From positions 7,187-71,186 of the forward strand of contig JBNMJK010000003.1 of NCBI GenBank assembly GCA_050873765.1: a stretch of DNA of 64,000 nt. Reading direction: 5' to 3'. Both the position numbers and the translations under genes were made by a program. Shown here piece by piece: positions 1 through 9,318 of this stretch. Source of the stretch: Sodaliphilus sp050873765 (GTDB lineage Bacteria; Bacteroidota; Bacteroidia; Bacteroidales; Muribaculaceae). Under the pieces are notes generated by a model, which had not been told where the DNA came from, did not search any database, and worked only from the letters and a program-made list of their open reading frames with translations. Position 1 is the stretch's first letter, and each line of letters opens with the position of its first letter.

Positions 1-287
1 TTTTTGGCATATTCACCAAGCCTATCGCGCTGATGATTCGTCTTTTCGCCAATATGATGGGCGGACACATGGTGGTAATCGTGTTCTTCTCGCTTATCTT
101 CATATTCGGTGGAATGTTTGGCGTGGCAGTGGGTGCCGCCACTTCGGTGTTCTCCCTGGCATTCTCGCTGTTCATGCTTCTGCTCGACACCCTTGTGAGC
201 TTCATACAGGCTTATGTGTTCACAATCCTCTCCACCATGTTCATCTTCATGGCTCATCCGCAGCCACATGTAGCTGAACAGGAATAA
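1..287 (+). CDS. atpB: ATP synthase F0 subunit a, C-terminal part (truncated by window start)
   Basis: The reading frame is open from base 3 and ends at 287, so only the C-terminal ~95 residues are present. They are hydrophobic and contain the subunit-a signature FTKPIALMIRLFANMMGGH, in which the Arg of the RLFANM segment is the conserved residue that faces the c-ring during proton transfer. Subunit a forms the proton half-channels in the cytoplasmic membrane. It is followed after 53 bases by atpE and then atpF-H-A-G, the usual Bacteroidota order, in which atpD/atpC are normally located upstream. The family identification is secure; the N-terminus lies outside the window. Confidence 0.95.
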   Translation, partial: FGIFTKPIALMIRLFANMMGGHMVVIVFFSLIFIFGGMFGVAVGAATSVFSLAFSLFMLLLDTLVSFIQAYVFTILSTMFIFMAHPQPHVAEQE

Positions 288-340
288 AATTTTAGATTAA
301 AAATAACAACGAAAATAAAAACTTTTAAAACTTAAAGACT

Positions 341-583
341 ATGTTAAGTATGATTTTAGCAGCTGCTCCTTTAGCAGCTCTTGGTGCAGCTCTTGGTGCA
401 GGTATCGCAGCTATCGCAGCAGGTATCGGTATTGGTAAAATTGGTGGTTCTGCAATGGAAGCCATTGCTCGCCAGCCAGAGTCAACAGGCGACATTCGTA
501 GTAACATGATTGTGATTGCCGCTCTTATTGAAGGTGTGGCCTTCTTCGCACTCATCGTATGTATTCTTGCATTGTTCCTCTAA
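341..583 (+). CDS. atpE: ATP synthase F0 subunit c
   Basis: This is an 80-residue, very hydrophobic protein with two membrane helices joined by the polar loop ARQPE, the classic subunit-c hairpin that assembles into the rotor ring. The ion-binding carboxylate is the Glu in ALIEGVAFF on the second helix. It is followed by Gly rather than Ser/Thr, and the first helix lacks the Gln typical of Na+-binding rings, so proton coupling is inferred. Length and position between atpB and atpF fit the family. Confidence 0.96.
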   Translation: MLSMILAAAPLAALGAALGAGIAAIAAGIGIGKIGGSAMEAIARQPESTGDIRSNMIVIAALIEGVAFFALIVCILALFL

Positions 584-609
584 TCATCAATTTCAATTAA
601 TAATCAACA

Positions 610-1107
610 ATGGAACTGTTTAAGCCTGAGTTCGGCTTGGTTTTCTGGATGTTTTTGGCATTTGCGTGCCTGTATTTCATCCTGGCAAAGTATGCATGGC
701 CTTTCATCATCAAATCGATGGAAGAACGCGCCGACTTGATCGACAAGGGCGTGGCTTATGCTCAAGAGGCGAAAGCTCACCTCGACAATGCCAAGGCTGA
801 AGCAGACCAAGTGATTGCTGAAGCAAGAAAACAGCAAGCCGACATACTTCGTGACGCAGCCAAAATGAAGTCGCAACTCATAGAGGAGGCTAAGGCTGCC
901 GCCACTGTGGAAGCGAAGAAAGTGACCGATGCCGCTCAGGTAGCTATCGACCAAGCTCGCAAGGAATCTGAAAAGCAGCTACGTCAGGAAGTGAGCGCAT
1001 TTGCACTTCAAATCGCAGAGCAAGTGGTGCGCCAGAATATGGCCGACGACAAAGCTCAACGCTCGCTCGTGGACAAGCTGCTGAACGAGGCTGAGTCTAA
1101 AAACTGA
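610..1107 (+). CDS. atpF: ATP synthase F0 subunit b
   Basis: The protein has 165 residues: one N-terminal membrane helix (about residues 8-28) followed by a long, charged, Ala/Lys/Glu-rich amphipathic helix. This is the stator stalk architecture of subunit b, which dimerises and links subunit a to delta and the alpha/beta head. It starts 26 bases after atpE and ends 8 bases before atpH, consistent with one polycistronic message. There is no sign of the b/b' duplication found in phototrophs. Confidence 0.95.
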   Translation: MELFKPEFGLVFWMFLAFACLYFILAKYAWPFIIKSMEERADLIDKGVAYAQEAKAHLDNAKAEADQVIAEARKQQADILRDAAKMKSQLIEEAKAAATVEAKKVTDAAQVAIDQARKESEKQLRQEVSAFALQIAEQVVRQNMADDKAQRSLVDKLLNEAESKN

Positions 1108-1115
1108 TTAGTGAT

Positions 1116-1655
1116 ATGAACGAAGGACTTATTCCCAATCGATATGCCAAGGCCCTCTTTAAGGCCGCTGTGGAACAGGGTGAGCAGGCCCAGCTATATG
1201 CTGAGATGAAACAACTGATCGCCAGCTTCGACACGATGCCCGATTTGAAGGCTGCTGTCAACAATCCGTTTATCGCTGTCGATGAAAAGGAAAAGGTGCT
1301 CCTCACCGCTGCTGGCGCAAAGCCGGGCAGCACGATGGAGAACTTCATATTGCTCGTTATAGAGAAGAACCGCTCCTCTTTCTTGCGTTCCATGGCTTTG
1401 GCTTACTTGAAACTCTACCGCGAGGCCTTTGGTATCGCCAGCGTTGAAATCGTTTCCGCCATACAGCTCGACGGTGATGAAATCAGCGGTATCCTTGATG
1501 TGGTGAAGCACCAGATCGGCGACAAGACTATTGAAAAAACCATTAAGGTGGATAATGACCTTATCGGTGGATTCACGGTGAACGTCGATGGCATGGAGCT
1601 TGACGCATCTGTTAAAAATGAATTAAAGAAACTGCGTTTAAAACTCCTAAGTTAA
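1116..1655 (+). CDS. atpH: ATP synthase F1 subunit delta
   Basis: The protein has 179 residues and begins with the family-typical IPNRYAKALFKAA. It ends with a GGFTVNVDG segment close to the C-terminal motif usually seen as GG..i.iGd. Subunit delta (OSCP equivalent) caps the alpha3-beta3 hexamer and binds the b stalk. It is soluble, without signal peptide or membrane helix, and is packed between atpF and atpA with gaps of 8 and 9 bases. Confidence 0.95.
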   Translation: MNEGLIPNRYAKALFKAAVEQGEQAQLYAEMKQLIASFDTMPDLKAAVNNPFIAVDEKEKVLLTAAGAKPGSTMENFILLVIEKNRSSFLRSMALAYLKLYREAFGIASVEIVSAIQLDGDEISGILDVVKHQIGDKTIEKTIKVDNDLIGGFTVNVDGMELDASVKNELKKLRLKLLS

Positions 1656-1664
1656 AAAAGTGAG

Positions 1665-3242
1665 ATGATAAACCCAAGTGAAATATCTGAAATACTGAAA
1701 CAGCAACTCAGCGACGTGCAGCAAAAGGTGTCGTTTGAGGAAGTTGGTACAGTGCTTGATGTGGGCGACGGCGTGGCACACGTTTATGGTCTTGACAATG
1801 TGGAGGCCAACGAACTCGTAGAGTTTGAGAACGGTGTGACCGGCGTGGCCATGAACCTTGAAGAAAGCAACGTAGGTGTCATTCTGATGGATAAGGTCGA
1901 CACCGTGAAGGAGGGCATGAAAGTGACCCGTACCGGACAGATTGCTTCTATCCCCGTAGGTGAGGGGCTGCTTGGCCGCGTTATCAACGTGCTTGGTGAG
2001 CCTATCGACGGCAAAGGACCTATTGAGGGCGATTTGCTTCGATTGCCTCTTGAGCGCAAGGCTCCTGGTGTGATTTTCCGTCAGCCAGTGAATCAGCCTT
2101 TGCAGACCGGTCTGAAGGCTATCGACTCGATGATTCCTATCGGCCGTGGCCAGCGTGAACTTATCATTGGCGACCGCCAGATTGGTAAAACCGCTATTGC
2201 ACTCGACACGATTATTAACCAAAAAGCTGGTTACGAGGCTGGTAAGCCTGTATATTGCATCTATGTGGCTATTGGCCAAAAGGCATCTACTGTGGCCACT
2301 CTTGTGAATGAACTTAATCAGCATGGCGCTATGCCATACTCTATTGTGGTGGCTGCCACCGCTGCCGATTCGGCTGCCATGCGCTATTATGCTCCATTCG
2401 CCGGCGCCGCTATCGGTGAGTTCTTCCGCGACTCTGGCCGTGATGCGCTCGTGGTGTACGACGACTTGTCGAAGCAGGCTGTGGCCTATCGTGAAATTTC
2501 TCTGATTTTGAAGCGTCCTTCCGGCCGTGAGGCTTATCCTGGCGATATTTTCTATCTCCATAGCCGTCTGCTGGAACGCGCTGCGAAAATCAACGACAAC
2601 CAGGAAGTGGCAGCTGCTATGAACGACCTTCCAGAGGCTCTCAAGCCTATGGTGAAGGGTGGTGGCTCGCTTACGGCACTTCCTATTATCGAAACTCAGG
2701 CAGGCGACGTGTCGGCTTACATTCCTACCAATGTGATTTCCATCACCGACGGTCAGATTTATCTGGAGTCGTCGCTGTTCAACAATGGTATCCGTCCGGC
2801 TGTGAATGTGGGTATATCGGTATCGCGTGTGGGTGGTAATGCACAGATTAAGTGTATGAAGAAAGTGGCCGGCACGCTGAAGATAGCCCAGGCACAGTTC
2901 CGCGAACTCGAGTCGTTCACCAAGTTTGGTGGCGACATCGACCCTGTGACTGCGCGCACTATCGACACCGGTCGTAAGAATGAGCGTCTGCTCGTGCAGC
3001 CTCAATATGAGCCAGTGCCTGTTGAAGAACAAGTGGCAGTGATCTATTGTGGCGTGAACGGTTTGCTTGAAAAAGTGCCTATGGACAAGGTGCATGAGTT
3101 TGAAAAGCTGTTTATCCAATATCTCCACGCAAAACATCAGGCCGATGTGCTTGACGTGCTCAAGAGTGGCAAGATTGACGACGACGTGCAGGCCAAACTC
3201 AAAGCTGCGGCACTTGAAATAGCTGGTAAATATACTGCTTAA
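1665..3242 (+). CDS. atpA: ATP synthase F1 subunit alpha
   Basis: The protein has 525 residues, slightly longer than the ~505-515 usual for the family. It carries the Walker A P-loop GDRQIGKTA near residue 170, the alpha-specific IPIGRGQRELIIGDRQ stretch and the signature PAVNVGISVSRVGG near residue 380. Alpha is the non-catalytic nucleotide-binding subunit alternating with beta in the F1 head. A long open frame on the opposite strand over this gene is a codon-usage artefact. Confidence 0.97.
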   Translation: MINPSEISEILKQQLSDVQQKVSFEEVGTVLDVGDGVAHVYGLDNVEANELVEFENGVTGVAMNLEESNVGVILMDKVDTVKEGMKVTRTGQIASIPVGEGLLGRVINVLGEPIDGKGPIEGDLLRLPLERKAPGVIFRQPVNQPLQTGLKAIDSMIPIGRGQRELIIGDRQIGKTAIALDTIINQKAGYEAGKPVYCIYVAIGQKASTVATLVNELNQHGAMPYSIVVAATAADSAAMRYYAPFAGAAIGEFFRDSGRDALVVYDDLSKQAVAYREISLILKRPSGREAYPGDIFYLHSRLLERAAKINDNQEVAAAMNDLPEALKPMVKGGGSLTALPIIETQAGDVSAYIPTNVISITDGQIYLESSLFNNGIRPAVNVGISVSRVGGNAQIKCMKKVAGTLKIAQAQFRELESFTKFGGDIDPVTARTIDTGRKNERLLVQPQYEPVPVEEQVAVIYCGVNGLLEKVPMDKVHEFEKLFIQYLHAKHQADVLDVLKSGKIDDDVQAKLKAAALEIAGKYTA

Positions 3243-3287
3243 TCCGCCTGGCGGACTATAGCAAGAGAAAGGAGAATAAAAAATTAT

Positions 3288-4175
3288 ATGTCAACATTAC
3301 GAGAACTAAAAAGTAGAATTGGCTCAGTCTCATCCACTCAGAAAACTACCAGTGCGATGAAGATGATTTCTTCAGCCAAGATGCATAAGTTCACCTCTCA
3401 GCTTCAGCGCCTGTTGCCTTACCGCAATATGGTGCAGGGGGTGATTGGTCATTTGCTTGCCACTGATATGGAATACACTTCACCTCTCATCACCGAGCGT
3501 GAGGTGAAGAAGGTGGCATTGGTGGCCTTCGGTTCCGACGACGGCTTGTGTGGAGCATTCAATATCTATGTGTGTAAGTTTTTGCTCAGCACGGTAGAAG
3601 CCACTCGTGGAAAGTATGGCCAAAATGTTGCTATAACGATTATTCCCGTCGGAAAAAAGATAGCCAAGGCGCTACATTCAGTGAAGAATGCGCAGTTCGA
3701 TATCCGCGAAGTTCCGAATGTGAACACACGCAGCAATGCCGAACAGCTTCACGACTTCACCGATTTGCTGCGCACTGGATTCCTTGATGGCACTTACGAC
3801 CTGGTGAACCTTGTGTATATGCACTTCAAGAGCACCAGTAAGCAGATTGCCACTTGCGACCAGATGCTCCCCGTGAGCTACGAGGCCCTCGTGGCTCATG
3901 CCGACAGAAAGAATGCTAATCAGCCATGCATCTTTGAACCCGACGCAAACTCGATTTTCAATAGCGTGCTTCCTCTCTACATTCGCTCTATGATGCAAGA
4001 GGTGTTCACCGAAAGCTGTGCCTCAGAGCAGGCTTCTCGTGTGATGGCTATGCAGACGGCAAGCGACAATGCCAAGGACCTGCTTGACGACCTCAATCTT
4101 GAGTACAACAAGTTGCGTCAGCAGGGCATCACTACTGAGCTGCTCGACATAGTGGGCGGACAGGTGGAACGCTAA
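3288..4175 (+). CDS. atpG: ATP synthase F1 subunit gamma
   Basis: The protein has 295 residues and begins MSTLRELKSRIGSVSSTQKT, the conserved N-terminal coiled-coil segment of the central rotor shaft. It ends with the matching C-terminal helix around RVMAMQTASDNAKDLLDDL, which contains the family signature. It is the last ATPase gene of this run. A candidate terminator and a new promoter follow before nuoI. Confidence 0.96.
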   Translation: MSTLRELKSRIGSVSSTQKTTSAMKMISSAKMHKFTSQLQRLLPYRNMVQGVIGHLLATDMEYTSPLITEREVKKVALVAFGSDDGLCGAFNIYVCKFLLSTVEATRGKYGQNVAITIIPVGKKIAKALHSVKNAQFDIREVPNVNTRSNAEQLHDFTDLLRTGFLDGTYDLVNLVYMHFKSTSKQIATCDQMLPVSYEALVAHADRKNANQPCIFEPDANSIFNSVLPLYIRSMMQEVFTESCASEQASRVMAMQTASDNAKDLLDDLNLEYNKLRQQGITTELLDIVGGQVER

Positions 4176-4200
4176 TTGACGATACACTTTTGATAGTTGG

Positions 4201-4231
4201 CTATCCCCGATGCTATACCGGTCGGGGGTAG
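4201..4231 (+). terminator. Candidate terminator behind atpG
   Basis: A 10-bp stem (4201-4210 with 4222-4231, one G-U pair) encloses an 11-base loop. The T-rich tract follows only after about 14 bases, so termination may be partial. It separates the atp genes from nuoI. Confidence 0.5.
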
Positions 4232-4272
4232 GTCCAATTTCAAACTTTTTTAAAAAAACTTCGGTATAGAAT

Positions 4273-4280
4273 TAGATTTG
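4273..4280 (+). promoter_or_regulatory. Candidate promoter of the nuoI-N unit
   Basis: TAGATTTG matches the Bacteroidota -7 consensus TAnnTTTG, 18 bases before the nuoI start codon. A good -33 TTTG is not seen, only T-rich sequence, so the call is moderate. Confidence 0.4.
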
Positions 4281-4298
4281 ATATTGACTTAATTACTT

Positions 4299-4892
4299 AT
4301 GAGCATTAAGGAGTATTTTTCTTCTCTTTTTAAAGGCACTTACAGCCTGATAAAGGGTATGGAGGTGACGGGTAAGGAACTCGTGACCAAGAAGGTTACT
4401 GAACAGTACCCCGAAAACCGAGATACACTGCAAATCCCTGAGAGATTTAGGGCCACCCTCCAGTTTGTGTATGACGAAGAGGGCTACCATAAATGCACAG
4501 GCTGCAGAACGTGCGAGCGCAACTGCCCAAACGGTACAATTCAGATCACCACAAAAATGGTGGAATTGCCAAACGGCAAAAAGAAAATGAAGCTCGAAAA
4601 ATACATGTACGACCTTGGCAGCTGCACATTCTGCGACCTTTGTGTGCTTTCGTGCCCGTTCAAGGCCATTGAATTCAGCAACGACTTCGAGCAGTCTGTT
4701 TTCCGCCGTGAGGCTTTGATCAAGCAGTTGAACTATTTGCCGGAAAAGGAGAAGCCCGCTCCCGCTCCTGTGGTTAAGCCAGCCCCTGCAGCGGCTTCTG
4801 CTGTGAATACGGAAAAGGCTCCTAAGCCTGCTGCCGCAGCTCCAAGTGCCGAGGCGCCAGAAAACAAATCAGAAAATAAAGAAAACAAATAA
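4299..4892 (+). CDS. nuoI: NADH-quinone oxidoreductase subunit I (two [4Fe-4S] clusters)
   Basis: The 197-residue protein carries two ferredoxin-type motifs, CTGCRTCERNCP (about residues 67-78) and CTFCDLCVLSCP (about 109-120), which bind clusters N6a/N6b of complex I. The subunit sits peripherally and passes electrons towards NuoB and quinone. The last ~55 residues form a Pro/Ala/Lys-rich low-complexity tail, an unusual extension. nuoI is normally preceded by nuoA-B-CD-H; here it follows atpG directly and appears to start its own transcription unit. No nuoE/F/G is nearby, in line with Bacteroidales complexes that lack the canonical NADH module. Confidence 0.93.
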   Translation: MSIKEYFSSLFKGTYSLIKGMEVTGKELVTKKVTEQYPENRDTLQIPERFRATLQFVYDEEGYHKCTGCRTCERNCPNGTIQITTKMVELPNGKKKMKLEKYMYDLGSCTFCDLCVLSCPFKAIEFSNDFEQSVFRREALIKQLNYLPEKEKPAPAPVVKPAPAAASAVNTEKAPKPAAAAPSAEAPENKSENKENK

Positions 4893-4894
4893 AC

Positions 4895-5410
4895 ATGGAT
4901 TCAGTAGGAAATATTATTTTGTATTTCATAATTGCGCTTGCAATTATCGTGTTCTCGGTACTGGCGGTCACTACGCGTAAGATTTTACGTTCGGCTACTT
5001 ACCTGCTGTTTGTGCTCTTTGCCACTGCTCTCATTTATTTTCAGCTCGATTTTGAGTTCTTGGGCGCTGTGCAGATTGCCGTGTATGCAGGAGGCATTCT
5101 TGTGCTGTTTGTGTTTGCGATTATGCTTACCCATAAGCCAGGCAAGGAAGCCGAGCCGCTCACTTCGCAGAAGCGACTTATGGGAGTGTCGGCTGCCATT
5201 GCCGGCGTGGCTGTTTGTGGCTACGCATTGTTCAGCTATGGTCAGTTCTGCGCTCAGAAGTTGCTGCCAGCCGGCGACTACAGCATTGAGCAGATAGGAA
5301 AGGCTTTGCTCAACAGTGATAAATTCGGTCTCTTGCTTCCGTTTGAGGCTGTGAGTGTTTTGCTATTAGCTTGTATAATAGGTGGTGTAGTGGTAGCTCG
5401 CCGCCGTTAA
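4895..5410 (+). CDS. nuoJ: NADH-quinone oxidoreductase subunit J
   Basis: The 171-residue membrane protein has about five hydrophobic segments and the NuoJ-typical FEFLGAVQIAVYAGGILVLFVFAIML region, where a pi-bulge helix couples quinone reduction to proton movement in complex I. The C-terminal part ends in a positively charged ARRR. It starts 2 bases after the nuoI stop codon and is followed by nuoK after 16 bases. Confidence 0.93.
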   Translation: MDSVGNIILYFIIALAIIVFSVLAVTTRKILRSATYLLFVLFATALIYFQLDFEFLGAVQIAVYAGGILVLFVFAIMLTHKPGKEAEPLTSQKRLMGVSAAIAGVAVCGYALFSYGQFCAQKLLPAGDYSIEQIGKALLNSDKFGLLLPFEAVSVLLLACIIGGVVVARRR

Positions 5411-5426
5411 TGTAGGAGGAGAAATA

Positions 5427-5738
5427 ATGGATATAAATATATTGATGTATCTTGTTCCCAGCCTCATTATGTTTGGCTGTGGCATCTATGGTTTTATCAC
5501 CCGTAAGAATATGATTGCAATCTTAATATCGCTCGAGCTGATGCTCAACTCGGTGGATATTAATTTTGCTGTGTTTAACCGATATTTGTTCCCTGAGCAG
5601 ATGGACGGTATGTTTTTTGCCTTGTTTGCAATCGCGATTGCCGCGGCTGAGACTGCCGTAGCACTGGCTATTGTGATCAATGTGTTCCGTATTGCCAAGA
5701 AGGTGGACATTAATCAAATATCTAAATTGAAGTTCTAA
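5427..5738 (+). CDS. nuoK: NADH-quinone oxidoreductase subunit K
   Basis: The 103-residue protein has three membrane helices. Both conserved buried glutamates of NuoK are visible: one in ISLELMLNSVD on helix 2 and one in AAAETAVALAI on helix 3. These are part of the proton pathway next to NuoJ and NuoN. Length and position are exactly as expected. Confidence 0.95.
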   Translation: MDINILMYLVPSLIMFGCGIYGFITRKNMIAILISLELMLNSVDINFAVFNRYLFPEQMDGMFFALFAIAIAAAETAVALAIVINVFRIAKKVDINQISKLKF

Positions 5739-5743
5739 GAATT

Positions 5744-7735
5744 ATGGATTTTAATATTACTATTGCAGTCGTAGCCCTTCCTCTGCTCATGTTCCTTTTC
5801 TTGGGACTTGCTGGCGTGAAGATGGGGCGCAAGCTCACTGGCGTGATTGGCGTGATTGGCCAAGGCGTCACCACCGTTCTTGCCTATGGCGTGGCTCTTA
5901 CCTACTTCTTCGGAACCGGACAAGGCCAAATTGCTGATGGCGTTCGTCAGACCGTGATTGTGGCTGACTGGAACTGGCTTAACCTTGGCGATAAGGTGAT
6001 GGCCAACATTGGCTTCGAACTCGATCCGATTTCGGCGATGATGCTTATTGTGATTACCACCATTTCGTTCTTCGTCCATCTTTACAGTTTGGGCTATATG
6101 AGCGACCATGATGGCAACGCGGAAAAAGGTTTCCAGCGTTACTATTCATTCCTTGCTTTGTTCACATTCTCAATGCTTGGTATGGTGGTGGCCACCAATA
6201 TTTTCCAGATATTTGTGTTCTTTGAGATGGTGGGCGTGTCGTCGTACCTCCTCATTGGATTCTATTATAGCTCACCTGCCGCAATTCATGCCTCTAAGAA
6301 AGCGTTCATTGTGACCCGTTTGGCCGACTTCTTCTTCCTCGTGGGCGTGATTGTGCTTGGCTGGACGGTTAGCACGCTCACCAGTATGGTGCCAGAAGGC
6401 GGAAGCGCATTGAGCTTCCAGACCTTGCTCAGCAATCCCGATGCCATTTCTTCATCGCTGGCGAGCGTGAAGATATTCGGCTTGCCGGCTTTGCCAATGG
6501 CGCTGATTTGCATCTTCATTGGTGGTGCAGGTAAATCGGCTATGTATCCACTGCATATTTGGCTCCCCGACGCTATGGAGGGCCCAACTCCAGTATCAGC
6601 TCTGATTCACGCCGCTACCATGGTTGTGGCTGGTGTGTTCCTTGTGGCCCGTCTGTTCCCACTGTATGTGATTTGCGATGTGGCTATCAATGTGGTGGCT
6701 GTGACCGGTGCTTTCACTGCATTCTATGCAGCAGCAGTGGCATGTGTTCAGAGCGATATTAAGCGCGCGCTTGCATTCTCCACGCTCTCACAGATTGCCT
6801 ATATGATGACCGCCCTTGGTGTGAGCACCGCTGCCGGTCATGGCGCTGAAGGTGGCTTGGGCTATATGGCCTCTATGTTCCACTTGTTCACTCACGCCAT
6901 GTTCAAGGCATTGCTCTTCTTGGTGGCTGGTGCAGTGATTCATGCCGTACACAGTAATGAGAACAGTGCAATGCACGGCTTGAGCAAATATATGCCTATC
7001 AGCAATTGGTCGTTCCTCATTGGCTGTTTGGCCATATCGGGTATTCCACCATTTGCCGGATTCTTCTCCAAAGACGAAATTTTGGTGGCTTGCTATGAAA
7101 AAGGCACCGTTTGGGGCTTGTGGATGTCGATGGTGGCAGGTATGACAGCATTCTATATGTTCCGTATCTACTTCCTTATCTTCCACTGGAGTGATCACCA
7201 TGTGCATGACGGCCATGCGAAGCCTCACGAAGGCCCTTGGACTATGAGTGTGCCATTGATTGCCCTTTCCGCTATTTCTGTGGTGGCTGGTTTCGTGCCC
7301 TTCGGTGCCCTTGTGACTATGGACGGCAGAGCGCTCCACACCCACACCAACTGGACTGTGGCTATTTCAAGTGTGTGCGTGGCCATTGTGGGCATCGGTT
7401 TTGCATTCAAGCTCTACTATAAAGAGAATCCACTGCCTACTCGCATGAAAAATGCTTGCAGTGGCTTGTGGGAGGCTGCTTATCACCGCTTCTATATGGA
7501 CGAACTTTATCAGTTCATCACCCACAAGGTTATCTTCCAGAAAATATGTAAGCCAATTGCCTGGTTCGACCGTCATTGCATCGACGGATTCTTCAATCTG
7601 CTCGCCGACCTTACCAACAGCTGCAGCTTTGCTATACGTCGCTTGCAGTCGGGCAATGTGCAAAGTTATGTGTATGTTTACCTCATGGGAGCTTTGCTTC
7701 TTGCGGCAGTGACTATGTTGTGTGTGCTCATCTAA
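5744..7735 (+). CDS. nuoL: NADH-quinone oxidoreductase subunit L (antiporter-like)
   Basis: The 663-residue polytopic membrane protein is homologous to Mrp antiporters. Conserved elements include the Glu in FFEMVGVSSYLLIGFYY (helix 5), the GKSAMYPLHIWLPDAMEGPTPVSALIHAATMV region with the key Lys and His, and the SDIKRALAFSTLSQIAYM segment. The C-terminal region would form the long lateral helix along the membrane arm. It begins 5 bases after nuoK. Confidence 0.96.
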   Translation: MDFNITIAVVALPLLMFLFLGLAGVKMGRKLTGVIGVIGQGVTTVLAYGVALTYFFGTGQGQIADGVRQTVIVADWNWLNLGDKVMANIGFELDPISAMMLIVITTISFFVHLYSLGYMSDHDGNAEKGFQRYYSFLALFTFSMLGMVVATNIFQIFVFFEMVGVSSYLLIGFYYSSPAAIHASKKAFIVTRLADFFFLVGVIVLGWTVSTLTSMVPEGGSALSFQTLLSNPDAISSSLASVKIFGLPALPMALICIFIGGAGKSAMYPLHIWLPDAMEGPTPVSALIHAATMVVAGVFLVARLFPLYVICDVAINVVAVTGAFTAFYAAAVACVQSDIKRALAFSTLSQIAYMMTALGVSTAAGHGAEGGLGYMASMFHLFTHAMFKALLFLVAGAVIHAVHSNENSAMHGLSKYMPISNWSFLIGCLAISGIPPFAGFFSKDEILVACYEKGTVWGLWMSMVAGMTAFYMFRIYFLIFHWSDHHVHDGHAKPHEGPWTMSVPLIALSAISVVAGFVPFGALVTMDGRALHTHTNWTVAISSVCVAIVGIGFAFKLYYKENPLPTRMKNACSGLWEAAYHRFYMDELYQFITHKVIFQKICKPIAWFDRHCIDGFFNLLADLTNSCSFAIRRLQSGNVQSYVYVYLMGALLLAAVTMLCVLI

Positions 7736-7762
7736 ACAATGGTTCTTTAAATTAAATTGATT

Positions 7763-9280
7763 ATGATTTTCGACAATATATTAATTTATTTCGTGATAGT
7801 CCCCATTCTCACTCTTCTGGGGCTTGCTCTTTGTCAGAACAAGGGCATCAAGGCGATTAGAACTGTTGCTGCAACGGGAGCCACTGTGCTGGTGGCGCTT
7901 GCCATCTACCTCGTGGTTTACTTCCTGCAAGAGCGTGGCGCAGGCAACAATGCCCAGATGCTCCTTACCGATAGCTGGTGCTGGTATGCGCCGCTAAATA
8001 TTAATTTGGCACTTGGCGTAGATGGTGTGTCGGTGGTGATGATATTGCTTTCGTCATTCATCGTGTTTGCCGGCGTGTTCGCGTCGTGGGAAATCAACCC
8101 GCTTCCTCGCCAGTTCTTCTTGTGGTTCTTCCTCCTCTCCATTGGTGTGTTTGGCTTCTTTATTTCAGTTGACCTCTTCACCATGTTCATGTTCTATGAG
8201 GTGGCTTTGATTCCAATGTACCTCCTTATTGGTGTGTGGGGATCTGGCAACAAGAACTACTCTGCAATGAAACTTACATTGATGCTGATGGGTGGCTCTG
8301 CATTCTTGATGCTCAGCATTCTTGGCATCTACTACCATTCTTCGGCTGATGGCCATCTCACTATGAATCTGCTTGAAGTGGCGAAGAACAACGCCATTCC
8401 TCATCAGTGGCAGCTCTACTTGTTCCCGATGGCTTTTGTGGGCTTCGGTGTTCTGGGTGCTATGTTCCCATTCCACACATGGTCGCCCGATGGTCACGCG
8501 TCGGCCCCTACCGCAGTGTCGATGCTCCATGCAGGTGTGCTGATGAAGCTTGGTGGCTACGGTTGCTTCCGTATTGCCATCTATCTGATGCCTTATGCAG
8601 CCACCGAGCTGGGTTGGATATTCCTTACCTTGACTGGTATCAGCATCGTTTACGGTGCATTTAGTGCCTGTGTGCAGACCGACCTCAAATATATCAATGC
8701 CTACTCTTCGGTGAGCCACTGTGGTATGGTGCTTTTTGCCATCTTGATGTATAATCAAACGGCTATGACAGGTGCTGTGCTTCAAATGCTCTCACACGGC
8801 TTGATGACAGCACTCTTCTTTGCCCTCATTGGTCAGATTTATGGCCGAACCCACACACGCGATATTCGCGATATGGGTGGTATGATGCACATCATGCCTT
8901 ATCTTGGCGTGGGATATGTGATAGCCGGTTTGGCTTCCCTTGGTTTGCCGGGCTTGAGTGGCTTCGCTGCCGAGATGACCATCTTCTTTGGATCATTCCA
9001 AGAATCGGGCCTTCTGCAGCGTGTGTTCACCATTGCAGCTTGCGCGTCAATTGTGATTACCGCTGTGTATATCCTGCGTGTGGTAGGCAAGCTCCTCTTT
9101 GGTGAAGTGCAAAACGAGCATCACCGCGAACTAACCGATGCAGTGTGGTATGAGCGTTTCAGCACCTCCGTGCTCATTTGCTCGGTAGCCGCTATCGGTT
9201 GCTTCCCCAACTTCTTTGGCGACATCATTCGTGACAGTTTCCTTCCAGTAGTTGATGCGATTAAAGACGTGGTGCTATAA
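7763..9280 (+). CDS. nuoM: NADH-quinone oxidoreductase subunit M (antiporter-like)
   Basis: The protein has about 505 residues and around 14 membrane helices. It shows the conserved Glu in MFYEVALIPMYLLIGVWG, the discontinuous helix HTWSPDGHASAPTAVSMLHAGVLMK with its Lys, and TDLKYINAYSSVSHCG. It is one of three proton-pumping subunits. A TTG two codons upstream (7757) is an alternative start; the ATG at 7763 is preferred. It lies 27 bases downstream of nuoL. Confidence 0.95.
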   Translation: MIFDNILIYFVIVPILTLLGLALCQNKGIKAIRTVAATGATVLVALAIYLVVYFLQERGAGNNAQMLLTDSWCWYAPLNINLALGVDGVSVVMILLSSFIVFAGVFASWEINPLPRQFFLWFFLLSIGVFGFFISVDLFTMFMFYEVALIPMYLLIGVWGSGNKNYSAMKLTLMLMGGSAFLMLSILGIYYHSSADGHLTMNLLEVAKNNAIPHQWQLYLFPMAFVGFGVLGAMFPFHTWSPDGHASAPTAVSMLHAGVLMKLGGYGCFRIAIYLMPYAATELGWIFLTLTGISIVYGAFSACVQTDLKYINAYSSVSHCGMVLFAILMYNQTAMTGAVLQMLSHGLMTALFFALIGQIYGRTHTRDIRDMGGMMHIMPYLGVGYVIAGLASLGLPGLSGFAAEMTIFFGSFQESGLLQRVFTIAACASIVITAVYILRVVGKLLFGEVQNEHHRELTDAVWYERFSTSVLICSVAAIGCFPNFFGDIIRDSFLPVVDAIKDVVL

Positions 9281-9318
9281 AATAAAAGTGTTGAATTTAA
9301 AAATCGATAAGATATAAA

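Noticed and set aside
1647..3137. Long open frame on the minus strand opposite atpA (496 codons), and similar frames opposite other genes
   Set aside because: It lies wholly within a highly conserved ATPase gene, its translation is rich in His/Arg/Leu without domain features, and it reflects codon bias of the sense gene.
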